Of a stretch of 64,000 nucleotides of DNA, positions 26,199 through 37,200 are shown one piece after another. The DNA comes from CBDCVN01 sp965223045 (GTDB taxonomy: Bacteria; Deinococcota; Deinococci; Deinococcales; Trueperaceae), in assembly GCA_965223045.1 (NCBI GenBank), contig CBDCVN010000013.1:2356001-2420000 (forward strand), given 5' to 3'. How positions within the stretch are numbered: the first letter of the stretch is position 1; each line of letters opens with the position of its first letter. The position numbers were made by a program, and so were the translations under genes. The notes under the pieces are model-generated. The model was given only the letters and a program-made list of their open reading frames with translations. It did no database searches and was not told the DNA's origin.

Positions 26199-29057
26199 CT
26201 ACTGGTTAACCACAGTAAAGCAACTTTTCTTTACTCCTAAACTAGGAATTTCGCCTAGAATTTCACCTGCTCGAGACACATTAACCATTTTACCCTCACT
26301 AGCAACCCACACAGAACCATCGTGCGAAACAGCATCCATATAATTGCCAGAAATATCTTCTGTTAAAAGCGGCTCACCCCAAAAATCAGGCTGGCCTTTA
26401 GGACGAAATAGCATTAACTTTTTGCCTAAAACCCAAACATCCCAACGCCCCCTACTGGAAACCAATCTTGTAGGTCTAAAGTCTAGAGCAAACTCATTAA
26501 TTACCTCTCCTGAAGTGTTAATTCTCAAGAGTCGATTTTTACCTTTTCCCTCGAGGTACTCAGCTTCAGCAACCAACAGAGTACCGTCTGGGGCATAATC
26601 AACAGAAACGGCATACCACTGAATAGGATCTATTGTCCAAGCTTCATCAAGCTCTAGATCAAAAAAACTAATAGCTTGACCAGCAACCCACAAATTTTCA
26701 TTGCGTTCATCTACTACTATATCAAATACCCTGTAAGGAAGCTCTATCTCTTTTTCAACTTCTCCTGTATCAGCATCTATCTTTTGTACTATGTCGTTGC
26801 CAGAATCACTACTTTTTATGGCATAAACATAGTTTGTCTTGGCAATATCGACAGCAACATAATTCCCAGCAGCAATACTCCAAACTTTAGTGCCATCAAT
26901 ATTGTAGCGTGCTAATTTGTCAACAACGTCATAAGCACTGGTAGACACCGCAAAAGTACCATCATGTGAAACAGCCATTACTCTATTGCCACCAATAGAA
27001 AGGTCAATATTCACAGGGGCAATTTCTTCACGCACTTCTCCATCACTACTAACTACACTTAAATGTTGACTGCGATCAAGTACCCATAGGAAAGGTTTTT
27101 CCATATCAGCCTCTATACTGTCAACCTGCACTTCCTCTGCTTGTATAGAGTCAGCCTCATAATTTGGTGGTAATTCACTGAATACCGCCAAGTTGCTTTG
27201 TCCTCTGCCTAATTCAGGAAGTTCAGCCAAGATTTCTCCTGCTCGAGAAACATTAAGTATTTTGCCATAGTTAGCAACCCACACGGAATCATTGTGTGGA
27301 ACAACTTCAACATATTCACCAGCAACTTTTTCTACTATTACAGGCTCACCCCAGAAATCAGAATTCTTTCCAGTATGAAAGAGTTTTAGTTTAGGATTCA
27401 AAACCCAGACATCTCCATTCTCCCTGTTGGCCGCAAGTTTTACAGGTCTAGAAGGCAAAGGAAATTCGTTGGTTATTTCTCCTGTAACATCTATCCGCAA
27501 TAACCTATCTTTACCACCCTCTGCAGCTAACAAAGCACCGTCTGAGGCATAGTCAATGGAAATAATATACCAATTCACAGGATCTATAGTCCATTTTTCA
27601 TCAAGTTCTAAATCTAAGAGACTTATCGCTTGACCAGCAACCCAAAGATTTTTATTGTTTTCATCTACTACTATATCAAATGCTCTATAGGGAAGCTCTA
27701 TTTCTTTTTCTATTTTTCCTGTATCAGTAGCTCTTTTTTGTATAGTAGTCTTGCCAGAATTATTATTACCCTTTTTGATGACATAAACGTAATTTGTGTT
27801 GGCAATATCAACAGCCCCATATCGTCCAGAAGCAATATTCCAAACTTTAGTTCCATCAATATTATAACGTGCTAACTGGTCTATTACGTTATAGGCACCT
27901 GTAGCTATAGCAAAACTACCATCATCTGAAGTAGCCATTACTCGCCTGCCCCCAATAGAAGAGTCCATGGTTACAGGAGCAATTTCTTTACGCATTTCAC
28001 CATCACTACTAACTACTTTTAAATATTGGCTTCTATCAAGGACCCACAGGAAATGCTTTTGCAAATCAACTTCAGCACTGTCAACTTGGGAATCATCTAC
28101 TTGTGTATCTGACTCAACATTTGATGAAACATCATTTCCTACCAGAGATTCTTGCTCAGTAAATAAGATAGGCTCTTCATCAATAAGGCTTTGAGCAAGC
28201 CTAATAGGAGCTAATAATTCTTCATTGTCTGGAAAAAAGTTTAACCTTCTAGGTGAGCGCCTAACATTAGTCTCTGTTATGAAAGGTACAGTTTGTTGTG
28301 GTGGTAACAAAGGAACTATTAATGACATGTCCCTAGCATCTGAAAAGCTGCTGTCATACTTCCCTAAAATTCTTTCATAAAAAAGGTGCTCTGACAAATT
28401 TGTGATACAGCCTACTAGATACATAAACTCAGCCCTGTTTTTTCCAAAAGAAACAGGAAGCTCATAAAAAGCAAAGTTACTTATAGAAAGGGGGAAATCT
28501 GTATCACTGTTAATTGTTTCTATCTTATTGCAAAGGTTGCTGCTAAGCTGCTCGAGCGAATCATCTAGAATATGACCAACAAACTCAAAGGAGATATCTT
28601 CTTCTTGTGTTCCCCTTTCTCCATCATCAGACACCCATCTTAGATCAGTTAGCATAATAGCGCTTGCATCCAAAGTTATAGGCAACCCAGAAGAATTCTC
28701 AACCCCCAAAACATGTAAAGAAAAAACTTCTGTAGCCCCAGCTTCTATAGGATCAAAGTCAGCGTATTCAGTAGCCAAATTAAACCTAGAAGGTAAAAAA
28801 GCATACTCAATTTTTATATCGTCAATGGTGTGAGGGGTAAAGTTACTAAAACAGCCAAAGATAAACTTCATATCAGTAAAAGTGTTGTAATAGTAATGTA
28901 AATTGCTCGTGGTGATGGCATTATCTGTTTCTGGAACGGTTACATCATCACATAAATTTTGCAAACTGCCTTTGTTTTCAGACTCTATAACGGGGATCAT
29001 TCGCCCCCAGCCAAGAGTTAATACTGTTAAAAAAATTAAGAAAACTAGTTTTTTCAT
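26199..29057 (-). CDS. Exported protein: double N-terminal domain plus two tandem beta-propellers
   Basis: This 952-residue protein has a signal peptide (MKKLVFLIFLTVLTLGWG). Residues about 20-300 form two related domains, each with a Cys, an aromatic strand and a GCxxN motif (LHYYYNTF to FGCFSNFT; FAFYELPV to LVGCITNLS). Two tandem propeller units follow, about 330-625 and 655-945. They are very similar (FLWVLDRSQYLKVVSSDGE and FLWVLDRSQHLSVVSSDGE) and separated by a QAEEVQVDS linker. They resemble NHL/lactonase-like propellers. The N-terminal part is paralogous to the 430-residue protein at 31865-33157. No catalytic motif was recognised. The ribosome-binding site is weak. Confidence 0.75.
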   Translation of the reverse strand: MKKLVFLIFLTVLTLGWGRMIPVIESENKGSLQNLCDDVTVPETDNAITTSNLHYYYNTFTDMKFIFGCFSNFTPHTIDDIKIEYAFLPSRFNLATEYADFDPIEAGATEVFSLHVLGVENSSGLPITLDASAIMLTDLRWVSDDGERGTQEEDISFEFVGHILDDSLEQLSSNLCNKIETINSDTDFPLSISNFAFYELPVSFGKNRAEFMYLVGCITNLSEHLFYERILGKYDSSFSDARDMSLIVPLLPPQQTVPFITETNVRRSPRRLNFFPDNEELLAPIRLAQSLIDEEPILFTEQESLVGNDVSSNVESDTQVDDSQVDSAEVDLQKHFLWVLDRSQYLKVVSSDGEMRKEIAPVTMDSSIGGRRVMATSDDGSFAIATGAYNVIDQLARYNIDGTKVWNIASGRYGAVDIANTNYVYVIKKGNNNSGKTTIQKRATDTGKIEKEIELPYRAFDIVVDENNKNLWVAGQAISLLDLELDEKWTIDPVNWYIISIDYASDGALLAAEGGKDRLLRIDVTGEITNEFPLPSRPVKLAANRENGDVWVLNPKLKLFHTGKNSDFWGEPVIVEKVAGEYVEVVPHNDSVWVANYGKILNVSRAGEILAELPELGRGQSNLAVFSELPPNYEADSIQAEEVQVDSIEADMEKPFLWVLDRSQHLSVVSSDGEVREEIAPVNIDLSIGGNRVMAVSHDGTFAVSTSAYDVVDKLARYNIDGTKVWSIAAGNYVAVDIAKTNYVYAIKSSDSGNDIVQKIDADTGEVEKEIELPYRVFDIVVDERNENLWVAGQAISFFDLELDEAWTIDPIQWYAVSVDYAPDGTLLVAEAEYLEGKGKNRLLRINTSGEVINEFALDFRPTRLVSSRGRWDVWVLGKKLMLFRPKGQPDFWGEPLLTEDISGNYMDAVSHDGSVWVASEGKMVNVSRAGEILGEIPSLGVKKSCFTVVNQ

Positions 29058-29112
29058 TGTTATACTTCTTTCTACTCTATGCTAGGCCCCTCTGTATAAT
29101 TTGTAGAGACCG

Positions 29113-29943
29113 TTATCTTAATACAGGTTTTTGACGGAAACGATTTAATATTGTTCTTGTATTTTCTTGGGGAATAAAGCGATTACCATCGAACTCCCAC
29201 GTTAGGCTATGAGTTATTGGGGATGGTCCATTTTTTACGAACTCACCACTATAATTTGCTGCTGTAAAACAATTACCATCTGGTGTTAGGATGACTTCAC
29301 TTAAGTTAAGGGTTAATAAGGGGCTTCCTCCTTCTCCTTTTATAGGAGGACTTAATTGGAAGCTATCAAGATAGCGATCTGCAGGTTCTTCTGTACCACA
29401 CACGAGGCCGACAATACCACCACCTAAGAGGGTTTTACCACCAGCAGCGCTCCAGTATATAAGTTCGCTGAAGGCTCCCCGTCCATACTCATTCTCATAT
29501 ATCAATGTGGTATCATAAGTACCCCCATAAGAATAAGAACGAGAACAAGCTACTAAATCTCTTCCATCAACAATTTCTTGATAAAGATAACAATTTGGGT
29601 TGTAAAAACTGACTAAGCTAAGTTCTTCAATAATTAACATGAAGACCCAATGCCCATCAACATTCCGCAATAAGAAAGATGGTAAATTGGGATTCTCACT
29701 TGCATGAACTGCTCCAACGATAACTTCTTGTACACCTGGCTGGAGAAAACTACCAAAAATCCCTTGTTGAGGAGGTTCTAGGTATTTAAAGATGTCTCTG
29801 TAAGCCTCGTACATTGCCCAACCCTGAGCTTCTGTTAGTGTCACAACATCATTTTCAGCAGAGCCATTAATATCTTGGGCTACACTAAAAGTAAACACCA
29901 CAAAACCACTAAATAACCAACTTAATAAACTAAATTTAAACAT
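29113..29943 (-). CDS. Hypothetical secreted protein, 276 aa
   Basis: The frame is open from 30003, but AAGGAGG lies just before the ATG at 29943, giving MFKFSLLSWLFSGFVVFTFSV, a clear signal peptide. I do not recognise the mature part. It has several Cys and aromatic residues (YNPNCYLYQEIVD, GIVGLVCGTEE, GNCFTAANYSGEF) and a region like VQEVIVGAVHASENPNLPSF. It is probably a small globular exported protein. It is one of the minus-strand exported genes and has no visible catalytic motif. Confidence 0.65.
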   Translation of the reverse strand: MFKFSLLSWLFSGFVVFTFSVAQDINGSAENDVVTLTEAQGWAMYEAYRDIFKYLEPPQQGIFGSFLQPGVQEVIVGAVHASENPNLPSFLLRNVDGHWVFMLIIEELSLVSFYNPNCYLYQEIVDGRDLVACSRSYSYGGTYDTTLIYENEYGRGAFSELIYWSAAGGKTLLGGGIVGLVCGTEEPADRYLDSFQLSPPIKGEGGSPLLTLNLSEVILTPDGNCFTAANYSGEFVKNGPSPITHSLTWEFDGNRFIPQENTRTILNRFRQKPVLR

Positions 29944-30042
29944 GTGAATGTGCCTCCTTGATAAGTTAGATTGATCAATTCTGTTAAAACTAAGGTAATT
30001 CATAGCAGTTAAAAATCACTATTCTGCTGTTCAATAAATCTT

Positions 30043-31800
30043 TCATTTTAGAAACTCCTTAGATTCCTCCTCTTTATCTGGTAAGCAGGGTGTGTAAACT
30101 ATGCTATCTTGCTCAAAATCTTCAGGATAACCAACAGGAAATAAAGTGACTGTCCCGTCAACATTACGAGTGGCTAGGGTACGTTTGTCAAAACTAGTCG
30201 TTAAATCAAAAAATTTTTTTTGATGCTTAAAAGGTATTAATTTCCCTAGTGACGACCATCCCACCAAATAAGGATCATATGGAATAGGGTTTTCCCATAA
30301 ACAAATATTTCCGTTTATATGAAAGGTGACAATACTATTTTCTAGTGTAAAAGCAGCATGGGTAATAGAAGGGAAGTTATTACTGGAATTAGAAAGTTTT
30401 TCGATAAAGGTTTGATTTTCAGTATCCATAAGTAATAGACCATCAAAACCAACTGTAATTAGTTGATCTCCCTCTAAACTAAAGTCTACGCTGTTTACGC
30501 TTATGTCATGAGGTATCTCGCTGAGCAAATTCCCCTCTTTGTCATATAACCCTACTTTTGCTAGATACTGCTCACTATAATCTTCATAAATATAGTCTGG
30601 TTCGCTATCCCATGAAATCCTAAATTTAAACTTATTACTAGGGCTGAAGTTGAAAGCAGACTTATTATCAAAATCATCAATACTTTTACCATTAAAAATC
30701 AGTTTACCTGTATCAACTTGCCATACTAAAATCTGCCCATCTTTATCAGCAGTGGTAATAAGGCCACTATCAGCACTAAACTTAGCCTCCCACACTAGCT
30801 CAGTTGGAATATCTAAAGTATGTAGGTGTTCACCTGTTTTCACATTCCACAAATCAATAGCTTCCCATCTGGTAGTGGCTATCATATCATTATCAGGGCT
30901 AAAGGTTACAGAAGTAATCCAATCAAAATGGTGCCCTAAAGTTCCTAAGGGACTACCATCTTTTGTTAGATCATACAAAACAGCACTTGTATCAAGTGGT
31001 AGGTAATCAGCCTTACCACCGGGTGTGTTCCACAACACCCCTAAGGTTTTACCATCTGGACTAAAATGTACACTCATAGGATAACTACTGGCAAACCGAG
31101 GAGCAACTTGTGATTCAATAGTGGCTACACTTTCACCTTCTACAGTTTGAATTTTAAGTGTGTAGATAGATGTATAATCATCCCTGTTGTAATCAGATTC
31201 TACACTATAAGAATATCCATTGTTGGTAGAGACAACACCATCATTGGGGGCAACACTGTCGGTAGGAACAACATAGAATCTATTATTCGCAGATTCTATA
31301 GTTAACCAATCCTCTACATAATCAAAAGTGATAACCGCACCATCGTTAATATTCCATATTTCAATACCATTAGTTATAAAATTGCCGTCTGGAGAAAATT
31401 TAATGCATAGTTGATCTTCTTCAGAGTTTCTTCCAGGAATTGTTCTAGGCCACTTGTGAAAAGTGCCATTAGACCATTTATAGGAAGTACTACTATCCCC
31501 ACAACCATAGTAATAAAAGTAGCTTTGAGAATTCCCAAGAGTTTTCCTGAGATATACCTGCTCTGTACTCGAATAAAGTGTTTTAACTAGGTTAAGTGTT
31601 TGCGCATCCCATAGTGTAATACCTAGCGAGCTTGCTGTGGCAATATACCTGCCATCAGGGCTAAAGGCCATGTCCTCTATTGTCCCTAAGCCCAAAGTTA
31701 TAGGACCGCTGGGTGCTACTAAAAGCTTTTGTGACCATACCGAGCTAAAATTCAAAACAGTAAAAGTTAAAATGCCTAGAAATTTAAATGAGAACTGCAT
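30043..31800 (-). CDS. Secreted divergent WD40 repeat protein
   Basis: A 585-residue protein with a signal peptide (MQFSFKFLGILTFTVLNFSSVWS). WD40-type blades are recognisable by IEDMAFSPDGRYIATASSLG, ITSVTFSPDNDMIATTRWEA, VWEAKFSADSGLITTADKDG and VNSVDFSLEGDQLITVGFDG. The repeats are more eroded than in the WD40 protein at 12782-14758 and are interrupted by longer loops. It probably forms one seven- or eight-bladed propeller outside the cytoplasm. The ATG has AAGGAG at good spacing. It ends with a charged tail after the last blade. The binding partner is unknown. Confidence 0.82.
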   Translation of the reverse strand: MQFSFKFLGILTFTVLNFSSVWSQKLLVAPSGPITLGLGTIEDMAFSPDGRYIATASSLGITLWDAQTLNLVKTLYSSTEQVYLRKTLGNSQSYFYYYGCGDSSTSYKWSNGTFHKWPRTIPGRNSEEDQLCIKFSPDGNFITNGIEIWNINDGAVITFDYVEDWLTIESANNRFYVVPTDSVAPNDGVVSTNNGYSYSVESDYNRDDYTSIYTLKIQTVEGESVATIESQVAPRFASSYPMSVHFSPDGKTLGVLWNTPGGKADYLPLDTSAVLYDLTKDGSPLGTLGHHFDWITSVTFSPDNDMIATTRWEAIDLWNVKTGEHLHTLDIPTELVWEAKFSADSGLITTADKDGQILVWQVDTGKLIFNGKSIDDFDNKSAFNFSPSNKFKFRISWDSEPDYIYEDYSEQYLAKVGLYDKEGNLLSEIPHDISVNSVDFSLEGDQLITVGFDGLLLMDTENQTFIEKLSNSSNNFPSITHAAFTLENSIVTFHINGNICLWENPIPYDPYLVGWSSLGKLIPFKHQKKFFDLTTSFDKRTLATRNVDGTVTLFPVGYPEDFEQDSIVYTPCLPDKEEESKEFLK

Positions 31801-31864
31801 TCTATTACTCCTTTCTTAAATCAATAATACTGAGCTGTAATTCTACTTAGAACTCAAGAAAGTT

Positions 31865-33157
31865 TTAGAAGATTTCACATTCATCTGAATTCATTCTTGT
31901 AGAAGACATTGTGCCATTTCTAGCATCTTGGTAATTTTTCTCACTAGTGAGTGTTGCAATGCTCTCAGCAGAAAAATCACATAGCATTTTCATGCCGGGC
32001 ATTAGAAATTCAACCTGACAGCTATCTTCTTTTTTGCCAATTATGATATTTTTTCCCTCAAAACCTGCAACAAGCGGATGTGCATATGAAAATGTATGTG
32101 GGGTACAAGTCTTAAGATAATCATAATAGGTAATCGTATCCTCATAAAAAGTCTGCTCTGCTGGGGACACGTTTGGTGTATCTTCTTGAGGAATACTAGA
32201 AGCACTATCTGCTGAAGGTGTGTTTGGGGTACCTCCTTTAGGAGTACTAGAAACGCTATCTAGACCTGAAGTAGAAATTGAAGCTATTAATGTTTGATCT
32301 GTAGGAGAAAACTCAAATCCCACAAAGTCATTTCTTATAACAGCATCAATAAAAAAAGGAGCAGTTTGCTTAGGTAAAAGAGAAGCACTTTTTAAGTCAG
32401 TAAAGCCATTGCCAAAACCCTGATTATAGGAAGTAAAGTAATCACCTTCTATACTTCCACTAAAAGAATTAGTTGAAAGGTTAGTAATGCAACCTACTAT
32501 ATACCCAGAATCTACCTTTTCACTAACATAGGCTCGAGGGTTATGGGGAAAAGGGATAGGGTACTGATAAAAAGCAAGCTTACTTACTACAAGCAATTGC
32601 CCATTTTCATTTGCTTCAAGCTCTACTTGATCACAGTACTCCTCATCAAGTCCCTCTATTATTTGACCACTGATAGCTAGTTGCAAACTTTCACTTTGAA
32701 TTCCTGTTTCACCATTTTCTGCTTCCCACTCAAGATCACTAGTTATAAGCGCAGTTATGGTTTCATTTGGGGCTCCTAAGCGAAAAGGCTGTGTAGAATT
32801 AGCTTCTATTGGATCAAAGGCTAGTTGAGTAGTTCCCCCCTGAGAACCGCTACCACGACCGGAAGGCCATTGGTATTCTATAGTGTAGTGTAAACTAATG
32901 TATTCTATAGTATGAGTTGTCGAATTACTTAGGCAACCAAGAAGGAATCCCTTATCTATGAAAGCGTCCTGATTTAGGAAAGTATTGTAATAGTAGTGTA
33001 TGTTGCTAATAGTGATTGTATCACCCTCAGCCTGAACACTTACATCATTACACAAACTTTGTAGTTTAGCTCTGTTTTTAGATTCTAATATGGGCAAATC
33101 TTGTCCCCAACTAAGTGATAGCACTGTTAAAAAAATTATTAAAGAAAATTTCTTCAT
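31865..33157 (-). CDS. Exported paralogue of the propeller protein's N-terminal half
   Basis: This 430-residue protein has a signal peptide (MKKFSLIIFLTVLSLSWG). It has the same double domain as the protein at 26199-29057: LQSLCNDVSV, SNIHYYYNTF, LLGCLSNSTTHTIEYI, then FYQYPIPF, YIVGCITNLS. Instead of propellers it carries a Ser/Pro/Thr linker containing a short repeat (SIPQEDTPN, STPKGGTPN) and a small Cys-containing C-terminal domain (CQVEFLMPGMKMLCDFSAES). The family is unnamed to me. GAGAGGA precedes the ATG. Both paralogues lie within 3 kb of each other, so they arose by local duplication with exchange of the C-terminal part. Confidence 0.7.
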   Translation of the reverse strand: MKKFSLIIFLTVLSLSWGQDLPILESKNRAKLQSLCNDVSVQAEGDTITISNIHYYYNTFLNQDAFIDKGFLLGCLSNSTTHTIEYISLHYTIEYQWPSGRGSGSQGGTTQLAFDPIEANSTQPFRLGAPNETITALITSDLEWEAENGETGIQSESLQLAISGQIIEGLDEEYCDQVELEANENGQLLVVSKLAFYQYPIPFPHNPRAYVSEKVDSGYIVGCITNLSTNSFSGSIEGDYFTSYNQGFGNGFTDLKSASLLPKQTAPFFIDAVIRNDFVGFEFSPTDQTLIASISTSGLDSVSSTPKGGTPNTPSADSASSIPQEDTPNVSPAEQTFYEDTITYYDYLKTCTPHTFSYAHPLVAGFEGKNIIIGKKEDSCQVEFLMPGMKMLCDFSAESIATLTSEKNYQDARNGTMSSTRMNSDECEIF

Positions 33158-33278
33158 AGTTTATATCCTCTCTTTATTTTCTTTCTAGGAATGTTAATTC
33201 CCTATTCGCCATATTTGGTATTTGAGGGGCTCGAGCAAACTCTAAGCCTCCTTAATAGCTAAGCGTATTTACAGCTAC

Positions 33279-33844
33279 CTAAGAGGTGCAATCAGTAGCT
33301 GATTTTTGTGGACTGTTGTTGTTATAGCAAGTTACATAAACTCTCAATCGTGTACGATAGGGAAACCAGTGGTAAACCTTACAATAATTATTGGTGTCAT
33401 AAGCCGTAACATGTACTACACCCCCAAAACTATTAAAATTGGGTAATTCCACTCGGTAGCGACCTATGCCAAGCCGCTTAATGCGATTCTTAGTGTTGGG
33501 TAATGATTGGGCACATTGTTGTAGTCACTTTGATCAAAACGTTTATTGTATTGGTAACTTTTATTAGCCACATAAGTGCTGCCAAAAGGTCTAGCTTCTT
33601 TATCTGCTAAAACCCAAGCAAGTTCATAAGCACCATCTTGAATGTATTGTGGTCTTATGGTTGAAGTTTTTATGTACTCGAGCTGAAGGTTAATCAACTC
33701 TTCTGACAATAACTCCATATCTTCTTCATTGATAACATTACCAGCAGATGATTCAACCTTAGGTGCAGATGAACTACTTTGACAAGCTGCAAAAATTAGT
33801 GCCAAAAAGATTATGTTTAAAGAATTAATAATCATGTTTTTCAT
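33279..33844 (-). pseudogene. Frameshifted lipoprotein gene
   Basis: The first frame (33464-33844) encodes a lipoprotein signal (IIFLALIFAAC) and reads to FDQSDYNNVPNHYP before ending out of frame. A second minus-strand frame (33279 to about 33520) has no start of its own. It continues the protein: NRIKRLGIGRYRVELPNF, VHVTAYDTNNYCKVYHWF, LRVYVTCYNNN. This is the pattern of exported proteins with a repeated GTGxYxVxLPGL..GGxVxVTAYG..YCKV..W unit. One frameshift near 33500-33525 separates the halves. It is either a real mutation, a slippage site or a sequencing error. Confidence 0.75.
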
Positions 33845-34244
33845 TTGTTTATCCTTTCAATTTATCTTGAGTGCTGTTAAGAGAATGTAAAATCAGAGTC
33901 CTAAAAACTCAAGGAAGCAATTAGGGCTAAAAGGGAAAAATTAGAGCTAGAAAGCTAGGCTAACTTTTAAAGGTCTTTATTGTTTAAAAGCCAATTAATT
34001 TCTATGTGAGGATAAGAATCTCTAATCAAGATCCACTATGCTTGGAAATTTAAAAAAGTACATACATCAAAATGAGGTACTGTGGTACTTAACTATGGAT
34101 AAATCAAAATCCTGTCTAGGACGTAATCTATTAGCATTTTCATGGAAATAAATTTCATTGTCCTAGACATACTTATGGTCATTGTCTAGAAGCTCAAAAT
34201 AATTATCCGCAGTTGTCAACTACAGTACCCAAAATGAACTCATC
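33845..34244. other. Intergenic spacer with a long-loop inverted repeat
   Basis: There is no credible gene in these 400 bp. TGTCTAGGAC (34113-34122) and its exact complement GTCCTAGACA (34160-34169) form 10-bp arms around a 37-nt loop after the subtilase stop. It could be part of that gene's 3' region; no U-tract follows. Confidence 0.5.
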
Positions 34245-37200
34245 CTAGCAAACCGTACTAATAAAGATCCTTCTTGGAGCAGATGATGTAACATTTCCAT
34301 TGCTATCTTCAACAGTTAGGGTAATTCCATGCTGGCTACCAAAGCAAGAATCTGAATATAGGCGAGTAACTAGGTTATTACCTGTACCTAGTGTAGCTGA
34401 TTGTAAATCAGCACGATCTGTTGTCCAAACAAGTGAATTTCCTGTTAAAGTACCATCTTCTGCATCAGTTGCTGTAGCAATTAGTGTGACATCTTTGTAC
34501 CACTGGTTTCTACTATCATCAAAACCATCAAATCCACTTATACTGATATCTTCATTGGGAGTTGTAATGATAGCTTCTGGTGGTGTACCCAAACAGTCTT
34601 GAATTGTAGCGACAAAAGTATCAGTAAGGCTAGCACTTCCAAAAACACGCACTTCTATTGTATGAGTACCTTGGCTTAAATTAATTGATATAGTTTTACC
34701 TGTACCAAGAGTTGTACTTGCACTAAGATTACGCCAAACAATATTTGAAGGGTTGACATTTAAACTTTCGTCTGGATAATTTACAGCTGCACGAAAGGTA
34801 ATAGCTTGATTTTCACAAAGAGTGGAGCTTAACACCGGTTCAGTAATTTCCACTGTCGGATCAACTAGTGAGGGTGTTCCTAAAGTAACTTTGTAAACGT
34901 TGTCATTACCTTCAGATGCTTCAACGGTAAAGGCAAGCTCGCTTCCTGATTCAGCTAAAACCTTATAAATTGCTGTAGTCCCTCGACGGCTAACTAATGA
35001 AAAACGTTCACCTCTAATAAAAACGCTGTCATTATTGGGATCAGTAGGAAACTCTAGTGTAACTAGTGCTTCATAAACACGCCCTGAGCTAGTGGGCATA
35101 GTAAATTTGTACCAGTCAACATCCTTTGTAGGAATCACATCTCCTTCTGCCTTAAAGCTAAGAATTGTTCCTGTAGCCGTTTCATTATAACTTAGTGTTT
35201 GAGCCTGTGCCTGTGTATCATTTGGTGTTATTAACTCACTAAAATTAAGAGATTGGTCATACCCTAAACTAGCCACATCAGGGATATCATTACCAGCAGC
35301 AGCTTGAATAACAAGGAGTGGGTTAACAAGTTTGCGACGCTCAACGGGTTGATTTGAAAAACCTAAACTAACCAACTCAGCATTGCTAAAACTATTGGCA
35401 TCATCTGTTAAGATATCTCTGATTTGTGAAACAATTCTACCACGCTGAGCATTGCTTAAACCTGGAGTACGTGGATTCAAATCAGGATTGACAGCTTGCA
35501 TATTTGCAATTAACCCTGTAATAAAAGGTGCTGCTGCACTTGTTCCACCAATATCGTCCTTTATTACACTTGAAGATATATCATTAATATCTACAGGGGA
35601 CATGTAAGCAGACTCAATAGGAGCCCAAATGTCAACTCTATCGCCAAAAAACTGCGCATTATTAAGACTATCGTTGACAGCGCCTACAGTTATAACATTT
35701 GGTAAAACAGAAGGGATGAGTCCCCAACTCTCGGTACGTTGATCTGATAAATCAACAATATCTCTAACAACTTCAGGGAGGCCCCCTGATCTTAAAGCGT
35801 TTCCAGCAACAGATACAACAGGTACACCTAATTGAGTGGCATAATTAATACTTCTAGCCATGGGACTCCTTACATCCCCTAAAGCTAATGTACTTATACA
35901 AGCAGCAGTTACTGATACAGCAGTACCTATTGCAGTTGCACAAGCTACCGCTCCAACAAAAGGAATCCAACCAGTAGTGGCACATACTGTAGCTGCTGCA
36001 GCATGGGCTCCTGCTGTCAAGATTGCACAAATACCAGCTCTGCCTCCAGGACTGCAAATGTCAAAAGCCACCCCTACATTGGTAAGTATTCGACAGGGAT
36101 AACTAGCACTTATATTAATACATGATGCACCATCATTTACCGCTCTTCTAATACCAGCACCAATATCAAAAGCATAGGCTGCTAAGTCATACTTGTAAAG
36201 CATTGGAACAACTACCTGACCACCAACACCAGTTGCACCAAAATTGTTGTTAACAACTCCACCAATAGTTGTGACTACACCTGTTCCGTGCCACGATCTA
36301 CCTCCAAAAAAACTATTTCCAACAGTTGGAGAGCCTTGTGCACGACTTGGCCCGCAAGCAGGTGAGCCACTTCTTGTCATATCACATTCAATCATTGGGC
36401 CTGTAGTAGGAGCTCGAAAGTCGTCATTTGCTGCAAACCCCATGTCAAGAACAGCAACATTAATACGTTCAGTGTCTTTGTCCCAAAGTGCATTAAATGC
36501 CCACACAGCAGGTACATTTTCTACACAGGGGCGAGTAGGGTCATTGGGTATACAAAATCCTGCTCCGGGCTGACCAACCATTCTCATAGTGTGGTTAATA
36601 TTTATTGTTTCAATAATTGAAATAGCTGGAGCACCTTGATACTGCATACGGGGGTTAACTGTTACTTTATAGCCCTCGAGCCTTTGATATAAAACAAAAT
36701 GATACATCTCTAAAGTAGATTGTTGACTAGCAACCAACTCACCCTCCTCCTCATGCAATGAGCGTAGTTGAGCTAGCTGTGCCAGTAAAGATATACCATT
36801 TGTAGCACTAGTACTCAATTTACTAGAATCTACTTTTATAAGATAGATATTTTCCTCATCTCCTTGGCCTTCTTGAACACCTATGACTACACCAGATGTT
36901 TCCTCTAGAAAGGCTTTCAAGGTTTCATCACTATTTGTATAAAGCATTACTTCTTCAGTAGCAATTTGAACAATGCCATCTTTAGTTGCCAACGTACCCA
37001 CAGCCCTTGCATCCTTATGGGCATTTATTTCATCATCAGTTAAGGCAATATTAGCATCAACTTTTACTGGAGCCTGATTTAAATTTCCTCCTTCAAATAA
37101 GGCAAAGTCAAAAATAACATCTTCTTCAAGTTTACTTAAAGAATTAGCTGTTTTATCTAAGAAGTAAAGAGCATAAAATGCTTCACCTGCTTTAGGAGTA

